From Juglans regia (lineage: Eukaryota > Streptophyta > Magnoliopsida > Fagales > Juglandaceae), in contig NC_049916.1 in the NCBI RefSeq assembly GCF_001411555.2, positions 3,100,001 through 3,164,000 on the forward strand: 64,000 nucleotides of DNA, read 5' to 3'. The position numbers and the translations under genes were made by a program. The notes beneath the pieces are model-generated. The model saw only the letters and a list, made by a program, of their open reading frames with translations, was not told where the DNA came from and did not search any database. Positions 45,330-58,055 of this stretch are shown here, in pieces; within the stretch, counting starts at the first letter, position 1, and each line of letters opens with the position of its first letter.

Positions 45330-48300
45330 TTCTCTCGCTTATCCACACATCTAATCTTTAATTATCTCACTCTAATCTCACTTTACTTTCTTTTTGTTTC
45401 TTTTAATTGTAACGCCCTCTTTCCAGGAGCCAGCTTGTATTTATGACGTGAGCATCCTTTGATCAACGCTCACCTATGACCAATAAATGTCTGACATATA
45501 CAGTAAAAACTGACACCTGTCCTTAGATAACTGCCAGATGTCCGTAAATTAACTGTTTCTAGTCTCTCCTGCGCTTACTTGACTAAATTATGAGAATCAA
45601 ATAATACATACGATCGTGGAATATATAAATATTATATAATATTTTAAAATTAAAAATAAAATTTATTTATAAAAATTAATTTTTTTTAATATAAATTTTA
45701 TATTTATTTATATTTTAAAATAATTATATAACACTTATATATTTACGTCCATAAATATTCTCGCAGGTGTTTTCAAACTTCAGACGCCCATTTATTAAAT
45801 ACAAATTGTCTGGTTTGATTCTTGAACGCAAGTATGATATAAAATCTTATCCGCACGTTGAGGTGGTGAATAGAAAGTTGATGGACGGCTTGTGATCGAT
45901 GAATGGGTTGTCCACTCTCTCTCTCTCTTCTTCTTTTCTTTTAAACTAATATTAAATTATTAATAGAGTTTTATCAGGAACTTTGATTGGCGTCATCCAC
46001 CCCATCCATATAAAATGAATACAATTTATTAAATTACCATAATCAACAATATTTTCTTAGAAAAATTCTATTTATTATGCTGTCATTTTGCTTTTATCCC
46101 ACTACGATAAGATAATAATTTTTCTTTTCTTTTTCAAAAAAATTCACATTTATAAAAAAGAACAAAAATAAAATTACAATGTCGCATATAGAATTAATCC
46201 GTTTCTGTCAAAAGTCTCCAAAGGTGGGGGGAAAAAAAAACAAAAAGTTAATCAAGGCACTTCATTTTTCAATATCTTTTGTTATGTTATTATTTTCTCT
46301 AGCTTATTCTTAGCATTATTGTTTCTCTTTTCAATATTCAGAATATGTTATCAGTTGACTTTTAATTTAATTAGTAATTTTTTTCTTTGTAGTAATAAAA
46401 AGAGAGTAAAATATTTTCTTAATTAGAAAGTAAAAAAAATAAAATTCTAGCAAGAGTCTCCCACGGGAAGACTAGTATTGTTCATTGATATAACACAGTT
46501 TAAAATTTTAAAAATAATCAAATGAGAATAAATATGATAATTCTACAAACAAAATTGAAATTAATAACTACAATCAAGGTGCATGATATGAGCGACAGCC
46601 ACGATATATAATAACCTCTCCACGATCTAAATACATCATTCAAAAGAAAGAACAATACTTAATTTACAAGTCAATTGGTTGTTTAATAATTGAAGAAAGT
46701 CATATAGTCTTGTGATCGATCACCAAATATTAACTATATATATATATATATATAACATAATTAGGTAGGGTCATAATTAATGGCAATATGGCATGGACCA
46801 AAAATAGGAAAGAAAAAAAGCATCCTACACAAGGCCAAAGGAAATAGCAGCCGTAGGATGATGGAGAAGAGGTCCACCTACAACCAATATATGACGTCAC
46901 CTTCATAGATCAAACGTCGGAGATGGTCCCTATCTGGGAGTAGCCACGTAAGACATAGCTGGCTAAGAACCCTAGGGAAGGTGAGGATGACAGTTGAAGA
47001 ATTCTCGAAAGAAATAACCATGATTAGATTGAGTCAACTCTAGTTGGGTTCCGGCGGGGTTTACGGCGTAAGGTAGGTAGCACCGTAGCAGAGACAGAGC
47101 CGAGTGAAGTGGTGGACACGTGGGTGTGGGGGACTGGAGATCTACTATTGCGGCGCCTGATGCTCCCCACTCCATAGCCATTGATATCTTCACCTTAGAA
47201 TCTACGGATGACCTTTTCAAAGTCAATGTCAGTGCCCACGAGCTAAATGCCATTCGTCTGCAGAGATTGACTACGGACTCCACACTGACACGTGTCATTC
47301 TTATGACTACGGACTCCACACTATTACAAACTCGAGTCTTTTATTATTGCTACGAAAATGCTACTATCATTTTTAAATTATAATTATAATTTTATTTTTT
47401 ATTTAAATATATGTATTTTACACATAATTATATATATTATTGTAAAAAAATAAAAATAACAAATCACATATTAGTATACAATTTAAAAAATGATAAATAA
47501 AATTTTTTTTATTATTATTACGAAGCATTAATATAAATAATAAATATATTTTTGTTATTTTTAACTTCTATTTAAAAGACTAGTTTCTTAATTTATTTAT
47601 TTTTTCAAATCTCACAAGGACTTATATTTAATATAATTATTATAAAAATATCATTATGATTTCAAATATACAAATGAAAGAATGTTTTATTAATTCGTGC
47701 AATGTTATATATAATATATGTATAAGTTGGATATTTTTTAAAAATAAATATGAACAAATCTAAAACTTACCTAAAAAAATATATTTTTAATAATATACTT
47801 TATTTAAAAAAAAATCTATTATTTAAAAAAATTTGCAAAATTTGCACAAAGTATATAACATTATATAAAAAATAAAAAATAAAAAAACTAGAATCGGTGT
47901 TGACCAAACAAAAGAGGTGGCTGGCCGGAATGTTTGATGGGACCCATCCCCATCAGAAGATGAAAAAAGCATATTTTTTTTTAAGTTTTCACGCGGTTTC
48001 AGTCACTCTCTCCACTCTCACGCGGCCGTTTTTCTTTCATTGCGGCAAAGGATGGAATTCCGCCACGTGTCCTTATAGTGACCCGTTACGACAGCGATGG
48101 TCACCATCCACTACTTTGCTTGAATTGTGGCGCATAATTCCCGTTATGGTTTGGTTTCTGATTTTTGTATCCGACTCTAATGTCTAAAAACCATAAATAT
48201 TACTTTTTATCATACATTTTATTCTTTTTAGTCATAGTCTTGGTTTTAGAAGAAACATTTTAAGTGATTTTTTCTTAAAGAATTGACATATTAATACAAT

Positions 48301-49351
48301 ATAAGAGATCGTTATGATAAATGAATTTTATAGTATTTATTGTTACTTGTGTGAGTATATATTAAACAATATTAAAATTTCAAAATATTATAAGATTCAT
48401 TTTATATAATCGACACATATTTTCGTGAAGCGGTAGCTATGTAATAAAACATTTTATTATTCTTAATTATATTGATTGATACAACATATTTTAATATCAA
48501 TTATTTAAATAAAAAAGATATTTAAAGCATATTATATAACGATGTGATTAAGAATGCTAAATTCAAAGCGTAGAATAACACTTGCTTGAACTAAAAAGAT
48601 TGAGGTAGAAAAGAATTTCACCATTGAGTTAAAACACATGGATGAAAATATATATGCTTTCACCAAGAAATTCAGCAACATGCAAAAAACAAATTAAAAA
48701 AAAAAAAAAATGTAACGAGATCACTTACCAAAGGGTAAAGGGTAAGTTAGGGTGCCAAGGTCAAGGTCAAGTTCATCAGGTTCCACTCAAATAGCAAAAA
48801 AGAAATGATATTTGTAATCATATAATACATAAGTGTCACATACTACTCTTTAAAAAAAATGAATAAATATAAGATTTGTATGAGAAAATTAATTTTTTAA
48901 TAGTAAATTTTATTTTTTTTTAAAAAGAGTGTACGACATTTACACAATTTATAACTGTATCTAGAATTATTCAAAAAGAAAATACCATTGTACAAAGGAA
49001 GATAAAAGATCAAGACCCATAAAGTTATAATATAAACCAAGTTTGACAAATATTATTTAATATTGATCCCTTCCGACGTTTCATCACAATATATATATTC
49101 TTTGTAATTATTTGACAATTACATTTATTTTTTGGCCGTAAGCCAAAAAAATATAAATTAAGAACTCATAATTAACAGAACCTTCTGTATAATTTTTATT
49201 AGATAAGAAATCTCCGAGCAATATTAAATATTCATGCTAGCAATATTAATGCTACATACATGCATGTAAACCGTGAGAAAACAAATTAATTGAAAAGAAA
49301 AGTTACATAATTCTCATATATTTTTTGTTATCACACGGCCTCATGTCGATT
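45330..49351. other. Intergenic region between RAP2-4 and the copia element
   Basis: About 4 kb without a recognised gene. Family B MITE-like pieces lie at 45610-45765 and 48806-48975, and a TA run at 46735-46755. A GC-richer island at 46890-47340 contains CACGTGGG (about 47117) and overlapping short ORFs on both strands with no identifiable domain. It could be a promoter or an old exon. The ORF at 47897-48187 is also unrecognised. Confidence 0.45.
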
Positions 49352-49356
49352 GTTCA

Positions 49357-49583
49357 TGATGCAACTTCAATCAAGAAAGGTAAAGATCGAAGAAGAAAGA
49401 AGTAAAAAATACTTCTGATATTATTCAATGTAATTCTGTACATCAGTTTACCATCTATTTATATACAAGGAGTTTAACTAACTCATAGTAAAAGACTAAA
49501 AACAGAAAGTAACTAAGCTGTAACCCAGAAGGACTAAAAAGAAATTTACAACTTAAACTGAAATGAAATTTACATTTACAATA
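49357..49583 (-). repeat. 3' LTR of the copia element
   Basis: 227 bp, the downstream LTR in element orientation, ending next to the left GTTCA target duplication. It contains a TATATAAATAG-type box on the minus strand near 49455, as does its partner. Confidence 0.95.
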
Positions 49584-49590
49584 GTCCCCC

Positions 49591-52500
49591 TCAAGATGAA
49601 TGATATATATTATGAACATTCATCTTGGATAACAAAGAATGAAAAACATTAGAACCAAGAGGCTTAGTTAATAAATCTGCTAGCTGATGAGAGGATGAAA
49701 CATGCAGTGTTCTGAGCAGTCCAGCTTGAATTTTTTCTCTAATAAGGTGACAATCCAATTCAATATGCTTTGTTCTCTCATGAAAAACGGGATTGGCTGC
49801 AATATGAAGTGCAGCTTGGTTGTCACAAAATAGCAAAGATGGCTGAGAATAAGACTGGTGAAAATCATTAAGCAAAGACTTTAACCATGTTAATTCACAA
49901 ACTGCATAGGCCATGGATCGATACTCAGCTTCTGCAGAGGATCTTGATACAGTAGTTTGCTTCTTGGATTTCCAAGAAATCAGTGATTCACCAAGAAACA
50001 CACAGTAGCCAGAAATAGACCTTCTTGTATCAGGACAACTTCCCCAATCCGAATCAGCAAAGGCTTTCAAGTGAACTGTAGATGATGCTGAAAGAAAGAT
50101 ACCTTGGCCTGGTGCCATCTTTATATATCTAAGTATTCTGAGAGCAGCTTGTACATGAGGAACTCTAGGAGATTCTAAAAATTGACTCAAGTAATGAACT
50201 GAAAAAATGATGTCTGGTCTAGTGTGAGTGAGGTACAACAACCTGCCTATAAGTCTTCTGTAGGCAGTTGGATCTTCAAGTAATTTGCCATCAGACTTGG
50301 AAAGTTTACAGTGGGAATCCATAGGGAAGTTTACTGGTTTAGAAGCCAATACACCAGCATCAGATAGCAACTCCAGTGCATATTTCTTTTGGCAAATGGA
50401 AATGCCCTTTTTGGATCGAGCTATTTCCATCCCTAGGAAATATTTAACAGGACCTAAATCCTTTAGTTTAAAGTGTGCACTTAAAGACTCTTTGATATTC
50501 TGAACAACAGAAATGTTACTACTGGCCAATAGTATGTCATCTACATACACCAAAAGAGCCACAAAACAATCATCTGTTTGCTTAGTAAACAATGAATAAT
50601 CTGATTTGGATTGTACAAATCCCAAATCAACCAAGGCTGCAGTAAACTTGGAGTTCCACTGCCTAGAAGCCTGTTTCAATCCATACAAGGATTTTTGTAG
50701 TTTGCAAACTCGAGTGTCCCCCTTGTTAAGATACCCAGGTGGTGGTTTCATATAGACTGTTTCATCTAAATCACCATAAAGAAATGCATTGTTTACATCC
50801 AAATGCACTAAATGCCAGTTATGAATTGTGGCCAAAGATAGAAAACACCTCACTGTCACCATTTTTGCAACTGGGGAAAAAGTTTCTAAGTAATCAAGCC
50901 CTTCCCTTTGAGTATAACCTTTGGCAACTAATCTTGCCTCATACCTCTCAATCGAGCCATCAGTATTAAACTTTGTTTTATAGACCCACTTACAACCAAT
51001 GGAGTTTTTATCTGGTGGAAGGTCAGTGAGAGTCCAGGTATTATTTGATTCTAAGGCAGCTAACTCAGTGGACATAGCATCTCTCCAATGAGGATGCTTA
51101 ACAGCTTGATGATAAAAATCAGGTTCCTTTTGAGATGATATAGAGATGCTAAAAGCTTTATGAGAAGGAGATAAATGCTTGTATGATAAAAATTCAGAAA
51201 TGCCGTATTTGTTACCTGATGTTATATCAATTGAGCCAAGAGATGATGTGGTAGGGGTAGAAGCTGCTGAAGATGCTAAATTGCAGTGATAATTTTACAA
51301 ATAAGCAGGAGCTTTGTGTTGTCTGGTGGATTTTCTAAGAGGAGGGAATTGAGTCATATCTTGAAGTGAAGGAATGTGTGGATTTTGTCTTGAATCACTT
51401 AAGAATTCTGGTATAGAGACAGAATTTGAGCTGGTATTTGAATCATTTGACAAGCAATTATTATTTGGAATGTTAGAAGGATGTGATATATGATCTGTAA
51501 TTGGATGAGGCAATACAAACTCAGATGGTAAGCAAGTCTGCTGTGAAAAAACTTTGGTCTGAAAAGGAAATATATGCTCATGAAAAACAACATCTCGAGA
51601 AACAAAAAAACTGTGAGAGTCTAGATCATATAACTTGTATCCTTTTGTTCCAAAAGGATAACCAACAAATATACATTTTCTAGCTCTAGGGGAAAATTTG
51701 GATCTGTTATTGCTTAAAGTAGAGGCATAACATAGACAACCAAAAATTTTAAAATGATTGTAGGAAGGAATATCACCATAAAGAATCTGTTGTGGTGATT
51801 TGTTGTTGAGAATGTGAGATGGAATGTGATTAATGATGTGAGTTGCTGTTAAAACACATTCTCCCCAAAAATTTAATGGAACATTTGATTGAAATTTTAA
51901 AGCTCTTGCAACATTCAAAAGATGTTGATGTTTCCTCTTGACAATTGAATTTTGTTGAGGAGTCTCAACACAAGAAGTTTGATGTATAATCCCTTTTGAA
52001 TTGAAAAACTCTCTCATTACAAATTCTAAACCATTATCTGTTCTTATACACTTTATTTTCTGTTGAAACTGTGTATAAACCAGATTGTAAAAAACTGTAA
52101 GAATGTGTTTAACCTCACATTTAGATTTCATTAAGTACACCCAAGTTGATCTAGAGTGATCATCAACAATTGTTAAGAAATACTTGAAACCATCATGAGT
52201 AGGTATTGAAAAAGGACCCCATATATCACAGTGAATCAAATGAAAAGATGAACTAGGCTTGTAAGAATGAACTGGAAATGACAATCGTTTCTGTTTTGCC
52301 AAAGGGCAGATTGTACAATGATGTTCATGTACAAGTTTATTTGAAGGGAAATTTGGAATTGACTTTGAAAGAACTAACAATCTCGAAGATGATGGATGAC
52401 CTAGTCTACTATGCCACAGATGGTAAGTAGAATCTGAAATGAAATTTACACTAGATGAAAGTATGGAATTAACAGTTGTATTGTGTGATGATTGTTGCAA

Positions 52501-53976
52501 GAAGTAGAGACCAGTTGCTTTTCTACCCTTCCCAATCATCTTCCATGGGGTAAGGCCCTGTATATAGCAAATTTCAGGCATAAAAATAAAACAACAATTC
52601 TGATCAGATGTAAGCTTAGTTACTGAAAGAAGATTATATGCAAAACAAGGAACACATAAAACATCTTTCAAGACTAAGCCTTCTGATAAATGGACAGTAC
52701 CAAGATGTGTTACTGTAACATTTTCTCCATTTGGCAATTTAACAAATGTATTAAGAACTTTTGTGATTGTGGAAAAAAGGTTAATAGAATGGATAATGTG
52801 GTCTGTAGCACCTGTATCTATGATCCAAGTGCTAGAAGCAGATGTTAAATTCTCATTTTTCATAGATGAGAAAGTTGAATAACAAACTGTGTTACCTGAA
52901 AAAGAAGGCAAAGAATTTGATGTGGATAGGACATTAGCTGCCTGATGACTGGTTTTGGATTGTTCAGTTGTTTGTGGTCGAATTAATGCCAATAGTTGCT
53001 GATACTCTTCTTGAGAGAAAGACATACAATGCTGATCAAAAGGTGTACTCGAGGGTTGAGTCATAACTTGGTTTGCTGATGAAACTTTTCCCTTTTGTTT
53101 GAAACTTGGAGGATATCCATGTAATTTATAACATCTGTCTACTGTGTGATTGGTCATTCCACAGTGAGTACACAACACTTTTTCTTTTTTGTACTGTTGT
53201 TTTCCAGTGTTATTCTTTGGAACTTCAATTCTTTTGTTCATGAAAGCTACATTAGGTTGAAAACCTACTCTTCCCATAGAACCAACCTCCCTTTGTTTCT
53301 CTTCTTGAATTACCAAAGAAAAAACTTTGGTAATTGATGGTAAGGGTTCTATCAACAAAATCTGACCCCTAACATGAGCAAATTCCTCATTCAACCCCAT
53401 AAGAAACATGATTACATGTTGGCGTTGATGATATTCAAGAAATATGCGAGCAGCACCACAACTACAATTGTTATATGCCCCACATGTACAGCTAGGTATT
53501 TGATTGTAATTCATAAGCTCATCCCACAAACACTTGAATTTTCGGTAATAGACACTCACCAAGGTTTGATCTTGAGTTAAAGAAGACAACTCTTTTTGTA
53601 ACTGGAAAATCCGTGGTCCATTGCCTTGAGAGAACTGATGCTTCAACTCATCCCACATATCTTTAGCAGTTTTCGCATAGACAATGGTTTCTCCAATATC
53701 TCTTGACACCGAATTGAGAATCCATGATAAAACCATGTTGTTACACCGATCCCATTTAGGATACGAAGAATCTGCTTCATCTGGTTGAGAAATCGCACCA
53801 TTGATGAAGCCGATCTTGTTCTTGGCCTTTAAAGCCATTTCCATTGATCTACACCAACTATTGTAGTTGTCTCCCGTAAGGAGATTAGAGACCAAAATTG
53901 AGCCAGGAGAATCTCCATTTTGGAGATGAAATGGACTGGAAGAATCCTCTGAAATCACCGAAACAGGGGAATCCAT
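49591..53976 (-). pseudogene. Copia gag-pol polyprotein with one in-frame stop
   Basis: The frame starts at [11 protein letters not shown] (53976) and runs 1,461 sense and stop-interrupted codons to TGA at 49591-49593. Order: gag ([20 protein letters not shown]), CCHC zinc knuckle ([14 protein letters not shown]), aspartic protease ([11 protein letters not shown]), integrase ([47 protein letters not shown]), reverse transcriptase ([26 protein letters not shown]) and RNase H ([13 protein letters not shown]). The only lesion is TAA at 51295-51297 between integrase and reverse transcriptase, where the frame reads PAYL*NYHCNLA. Everything else is in register. It could make gag, protease and integrase, but reverse transcriptase only by readthrough. 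The frame extends upstream to 54132, but that part lies in the LTR. Confidence 0.95.
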
Positions 53977-54045
53977 TCTTGCAGCGGAAAAACGGATCTT
54001 GTAGTGAATCCGAAAAAAAAACCTAAGATTATTTCTCTGATACCA

Positions 54046-54272
54046 TGATGCAACTTCAATCAAGAAAGGTAAAGATCGAAGAAGAAAGAAGTAAAAAATA
54101 CTTCTGATATTATTCAATGTAATTCTGTACATCAGTTTACCATCTATTTATATACAAGGAGTTTAACTAACTCATAGTAAAAGACTAAAAACAGAAATTA
54201 ACTAAGCTGTAACTCAGAAGGACTAAAAAGGAATTTACAACTTAAACTGAAATGAAATTTACATTTACAATA
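54046..54272 (-). repeat. 5' LTR of the copia element
   Basis: 227 bp, upstream LTR in element orientation. It is followed on its left by the primer-binding site and bounded on the right by the second GTTCA copy at 54273-54277. Confidence 0.95.
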
Positions 54273-54277
54273 GTTCA

Positions 54278-56893
54278 TGAACTCATGATAAGAATCGAGC
54301 TAGGGCACAGATCAGCCTGAAAATTTCAGACGGGAAAGTTTGGCCAAAATTTCTTGACCATATTCATCAAAACATGCACGCATGCATGCTAGGCGCTGCT
54401 CATGATAGAAATTATATATGAGGGTGCAATATTTTGGCCGGCTGCTACCTGAACCCACAAGCAAGCAGATCATGCGCACCAAGAATGATTGATTTGTCCG
54501 AAACCTAACGGGTCAAAGTTATCAGTATAATTTTCTTTCGAATGTCATATTCAATCACACATTTCGATATTTATCGATCGATGGGGACCATGCATGGCGT
54601 AATTGATGATGATCAATATATTCATGAATTCTTTACGTAATTAAAATATATCGATCTCAGCTTAAACCTTGCTAATCGTAGCGACGTAATTACAGGGACA
54701 TCATGCTGATCTTACAACCTGTAAACATGAATAAATATCGGTCCATGATCTCTTGTTAATTCCCAATTTCATTAATCCTGAAATTTGCATGCATGCATGC
54801 ATGACATGATGGATAGTGGTTTTATTTTTTAAGATATAAAATAAATAATAAAATCTATTCATTCTAATATTTGATTTAAGTTTTTGAGATAAATAGTGAT
54901 TTTATATGATATCAGAACAAAAATCAGGAGTTTGAATTCTAACTCTACACTATCACATTTAAGAGAGAATATTAAGATATAAAATAAATAATAAGATTTA
55001 CATCTTTTTATAATTATCAATTTAAACTTTTGAGAAAAATTAATAGCAATTTCACAATTTGAAGTTTTCAAAAATAGAGTGAGGAAATCTGAGACGACAA
55101 GCAAATTAGAAACATTAATATATAATATTGTTTTGTCATTTTCAAAGAAGTTCCGCCTGATCATGTCCATTATTGTCGAAGATTTTTGGAGTGATTTGGG
55201 GTGATCTCTTGGTTAACCTTTTGACGACATTTTCACATGACTCCCGGCCGATATACAGCATATTTTCACATGATTTGGGGTAGGTTTGGGAGGTGAGATG
55301 AGAATTTTGTGTTTTATTTTAAAATTTAAAATATTAAGTTTTAATATTATTATTGTTATGGGATTTGAAAAATGTGTATTGGGATTTGAAAAAGTTGAAT
55401 TGTTTATTATATTTTGTATGAGGATTTGAAAAAGGTGTAATGATGAGATGAGATGAGATGAGATGAGAATTTTGTGTTTTGGTTTTGGCCCCAAACCTGC
55501 CCTAGGGGTACTTGCCGGGGAGGAGGGGGTACTTCAAATTTCTAATGAGTAATGCTACTCATCATCTCAACTTCCATCATCTTATGATGTGATAATAAAT
55601 GATTGAAAATTATTTATTACATTTCATTTGTAAACCTATCATTTAATGCCATATAATAAAATTATGAAAAGATGATGGAAGTTGAGATAATGAATAGATT
55701 TTTTCATTTCTAATTGCGTTGGCCGTTACGTATACCAGCTATAGTCTATAATCTTTAAAAAAAATAATATTATAAGGGCCTAAGTTGGAATAATGTTGGG
55801 TAAATGTGAGCATCCGATAAAGTTTCTGATTATCTTTTTTGTTTTTGTTTTCTTTTTACATTTTATAATAATATATTTTCCCCTTTTTTTTTTTTGTCTA
55901 CCTCAAACTTCATCTAAATTTTGATCACTGTACTCGATCATACAGTATAATTACTACCTACTCGATGTATAAAAAAAAATATATTATTATTATAATGAAT
56001 CCGGTGATCGTGTCCTCCAAGAAAATATTCTCAATGTGTCCAAATGTACTATTTCCAAGGATGATATATATATACCAGCTCAGAATATTGTAACATATTT
56101 TTTAATGAGTTATTATATTTTCAAGCAGATGTATAGAGTACATGTACTGCTCTACACATGATCATGTGGATGGTGTACAGTATCATTCACACGTAAGATT
56201 TGATTTGAAAGATTCAAATTTTAAAAATAATATTTTAAATTAAATTATGTCATGTAAGTAAGTACTTTATTATATTTGTTCTATACACCACCGGCTTGAT
56301 AATATAATTTTTATTCCTTAATTATTCTTGATCGAATGAGTCTTTGGTATTTGGATAGATACGCTTGGATGGATGATCAGTACATACTGTTTCATGCTAT
56401 GATTAATTTGTGATAATAACTGCATGAAGATTGTAATATTGCGCCCATTTGTGTGAAGGGAAATATTTTAGCTATAAAGTGATAATATAAATTTAAATTT
56501 ATAAATTGACATGATTTGATGTGATATATATATCAAATTATAAAATTATTGTTATTTTAATTGAATAGATCACATAAAACCACATGATCAATTTATAAAT
56601 ATACTTTTATGCAATTTTTTTGGTATGTGATCTATAGCCCTTCTTTTGTCTGAAATTTGAAAGAGACGTACAAAAAGATCACCAAATTAAAGAGAAATGA
56701 AAAAACCGACATAGGCTAATAATTAAGATTTTCGTGGTCTGTATATTCAGCAAACTGCCGACACTTGGAAATTATTTTTTTTGGTCGAGTTGGAAATTAC
56801 TGCCGACATGTACATGAGTTAATGGGACGTTCCTTAATTAATAGTCTTGGTCCAAACTCTACTGTCACGGCCAATGTAACATATATATATATA

Positions 56894-56931
<38 letters not shown>

Positions 56932-57590
56932 ATATACACCCAAGTTATGATGATGAATGCATGCAGTCTTTGACATGCAATATTCATGTACGTACGTTCA
57001 AAAGGGTAAGTACTTATTTCTGCAGGCTATATAGCTCATATGGCATAATACTAAATTTTCACTGCCAGCTTGATGAATTTTTGGAGTCATGAACAATTAA
57101 GGTTTTGTGTAAAACATTAGGTACTCCTACTACTTTCGTTTTGCCAACTTGGTATAAGTGTATATCCCCTTATATCTTAAAAGTGCCTATAAGATCTACA
57201 GTAATGAACAGTGGTTCAAAGGATTCAACACCATCGTCCTCTTCTGTCGTTCATTTCCTTTCGTTTCAGTCACATTTTTACATCTTAATTCAATGTTAAA
57301 CATCTGGTTAGCTTTTCTTCGACAGTGCAAAATATCTGGCCTTCGTAAAATATCTAGCCTTCATAAAATAGATAGAATGCAAGATACTTTCTATCTGCAG
57401 ACGTTTTGAGTTGAAGAAGAAATATTTCTGTGCAGTTTGAGAGTTTTCTTCTCACCGTTTGGTATGCAAAAATTCCTAATTTCACTTCTGCATGTTGTTT
57501 TTCATCTTTCTCGCATGTTTGTTTCCTCTGTGTTTGTTTTTGGTTTGACGAGAGGAAGAGAGTTCCGTCTGGGTGTTAATGGCAGTAGGC
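54278..57590. other. AT-rich intergenic region
   Basis: About 3.3 kb without a supportable gene. It contains a GAGATGAG MITE (55278-55502), a TA/TATAAATA microsatellite at about 56880-56932, and poly-A/T runs. ORFs at 54859-55170, 55213-55494 and 57105-57409 show no recognisable domain; the second is a translation of the MITE. Confidence 0.5.
55278..55502. mobile_element. GAGATGAG MITE with GGGYAGGTTTGG ends
   Basis: About 225 bp from GGGTAGGTTTGGGAGG to CCCCAAACCTGCCC, near-perfect inverted ends, with GAGATGAGATGAGATGAG and ATTTGAAAAAGTTGAATTG inside. The ends are the same as in the 42121-42334 element. A matching 3-bp target duplication is not evident. Confidence 0.75.
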
Positions 57591-58055
57591 GACGGAGAGG
57601 GAAAGGGAAGTTCGTGGTCGTCGGGTCTAGTAGAGATCGTCGCCGGGGTGAGGTGGTGGAGGTCTGGTGGCCTGGGTGGCCGCCTACGGCGGCGCTGGTT
57701 GAGAGAAATGGGAGAAACCCATTTCGGATGTGTTTCCGCGGGGAGGCCTAGGGCTGCGCGTGGGGGACATCGTCGGTGGCTGGGTTGGTCGCCGGCGTGA
57801 GGCGGAGTCGGCTGTGGTTGTCGTGACGGTAGTTGGCTGCGTACGGCGGCGCCGGTTGAGAGAAATAGGAAAAACCCATTTCGGATGGGTTTCCGCGGGG
57901 GACACCTCCGACTGCGCGTGGGGGACATCTATGGTGCCTCGGGTGGTCGTCGGCGTGAGAGGGACTCCCCGGTGGTGGCGGTGAGACTGGCCGGCGCACG
58001 GCGGCGTGGCGCTGGGCTGAACCAAAACCGACGGTGAGGAAGATTCGGGCCACCG
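57590..58055. repeat. GC-rich 157-bp tandem repeat
   Basis: A sharp island of high GC in AT-rich surroundings. A unit beginning TACGGCGGCG, then GGTTGAGAGAAAT, CCCATTTCGGATG and GCGCGTGGGGGACAT repeats at 57685 and 57842, with a partial third copy from about 57997. A diverged half-unit precedes them. Open frames exist in all directions because the unit lacks stops, but the encoded peptides are Arg/Pro/Gly-rich and unrelated to known domains. Confidence 0.8.

Larger units (their letters stand above)
49357..54272 (-). mobile_element. Young Ty1/copia LTR retrotransposon, nearly intact
   Basis: A 4,916-bp element on the minus strand, flanked by the 5-bp target duplication GTTCA (49352-49356 and 54273-54277). 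The LTRs are 227 bp each and differ at only about three positions, indicating recent insertion. In element orientation the LTR begins TATTG and ends ATCA, so the termini are TA...CA rather than TG...CA. The primer site TGGTATCAGAG (about 54035-54045) fits initiator methionine tRNA. A polypurine tract (TTGAGGGGG) abuts the 3' LTR at 49586-49594. A single gag-pol frame fills the interior and is broken by one stop. Confidence 0.97.

Noticed and set aside
46972..47383. ORFs of 115 and 87 codons on opposite strands
   Set aside because: No recognisable domain; they overlap each other. The GC-richer composition alone is not enough to call a gene.
57437..58053. Arg/Pro-rich ORFs of 75-148 codons on both strands
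   Set aside because: They arise from the GC-rich 157-bp repeat, which lacks stop codons; no homologous domain was seen.
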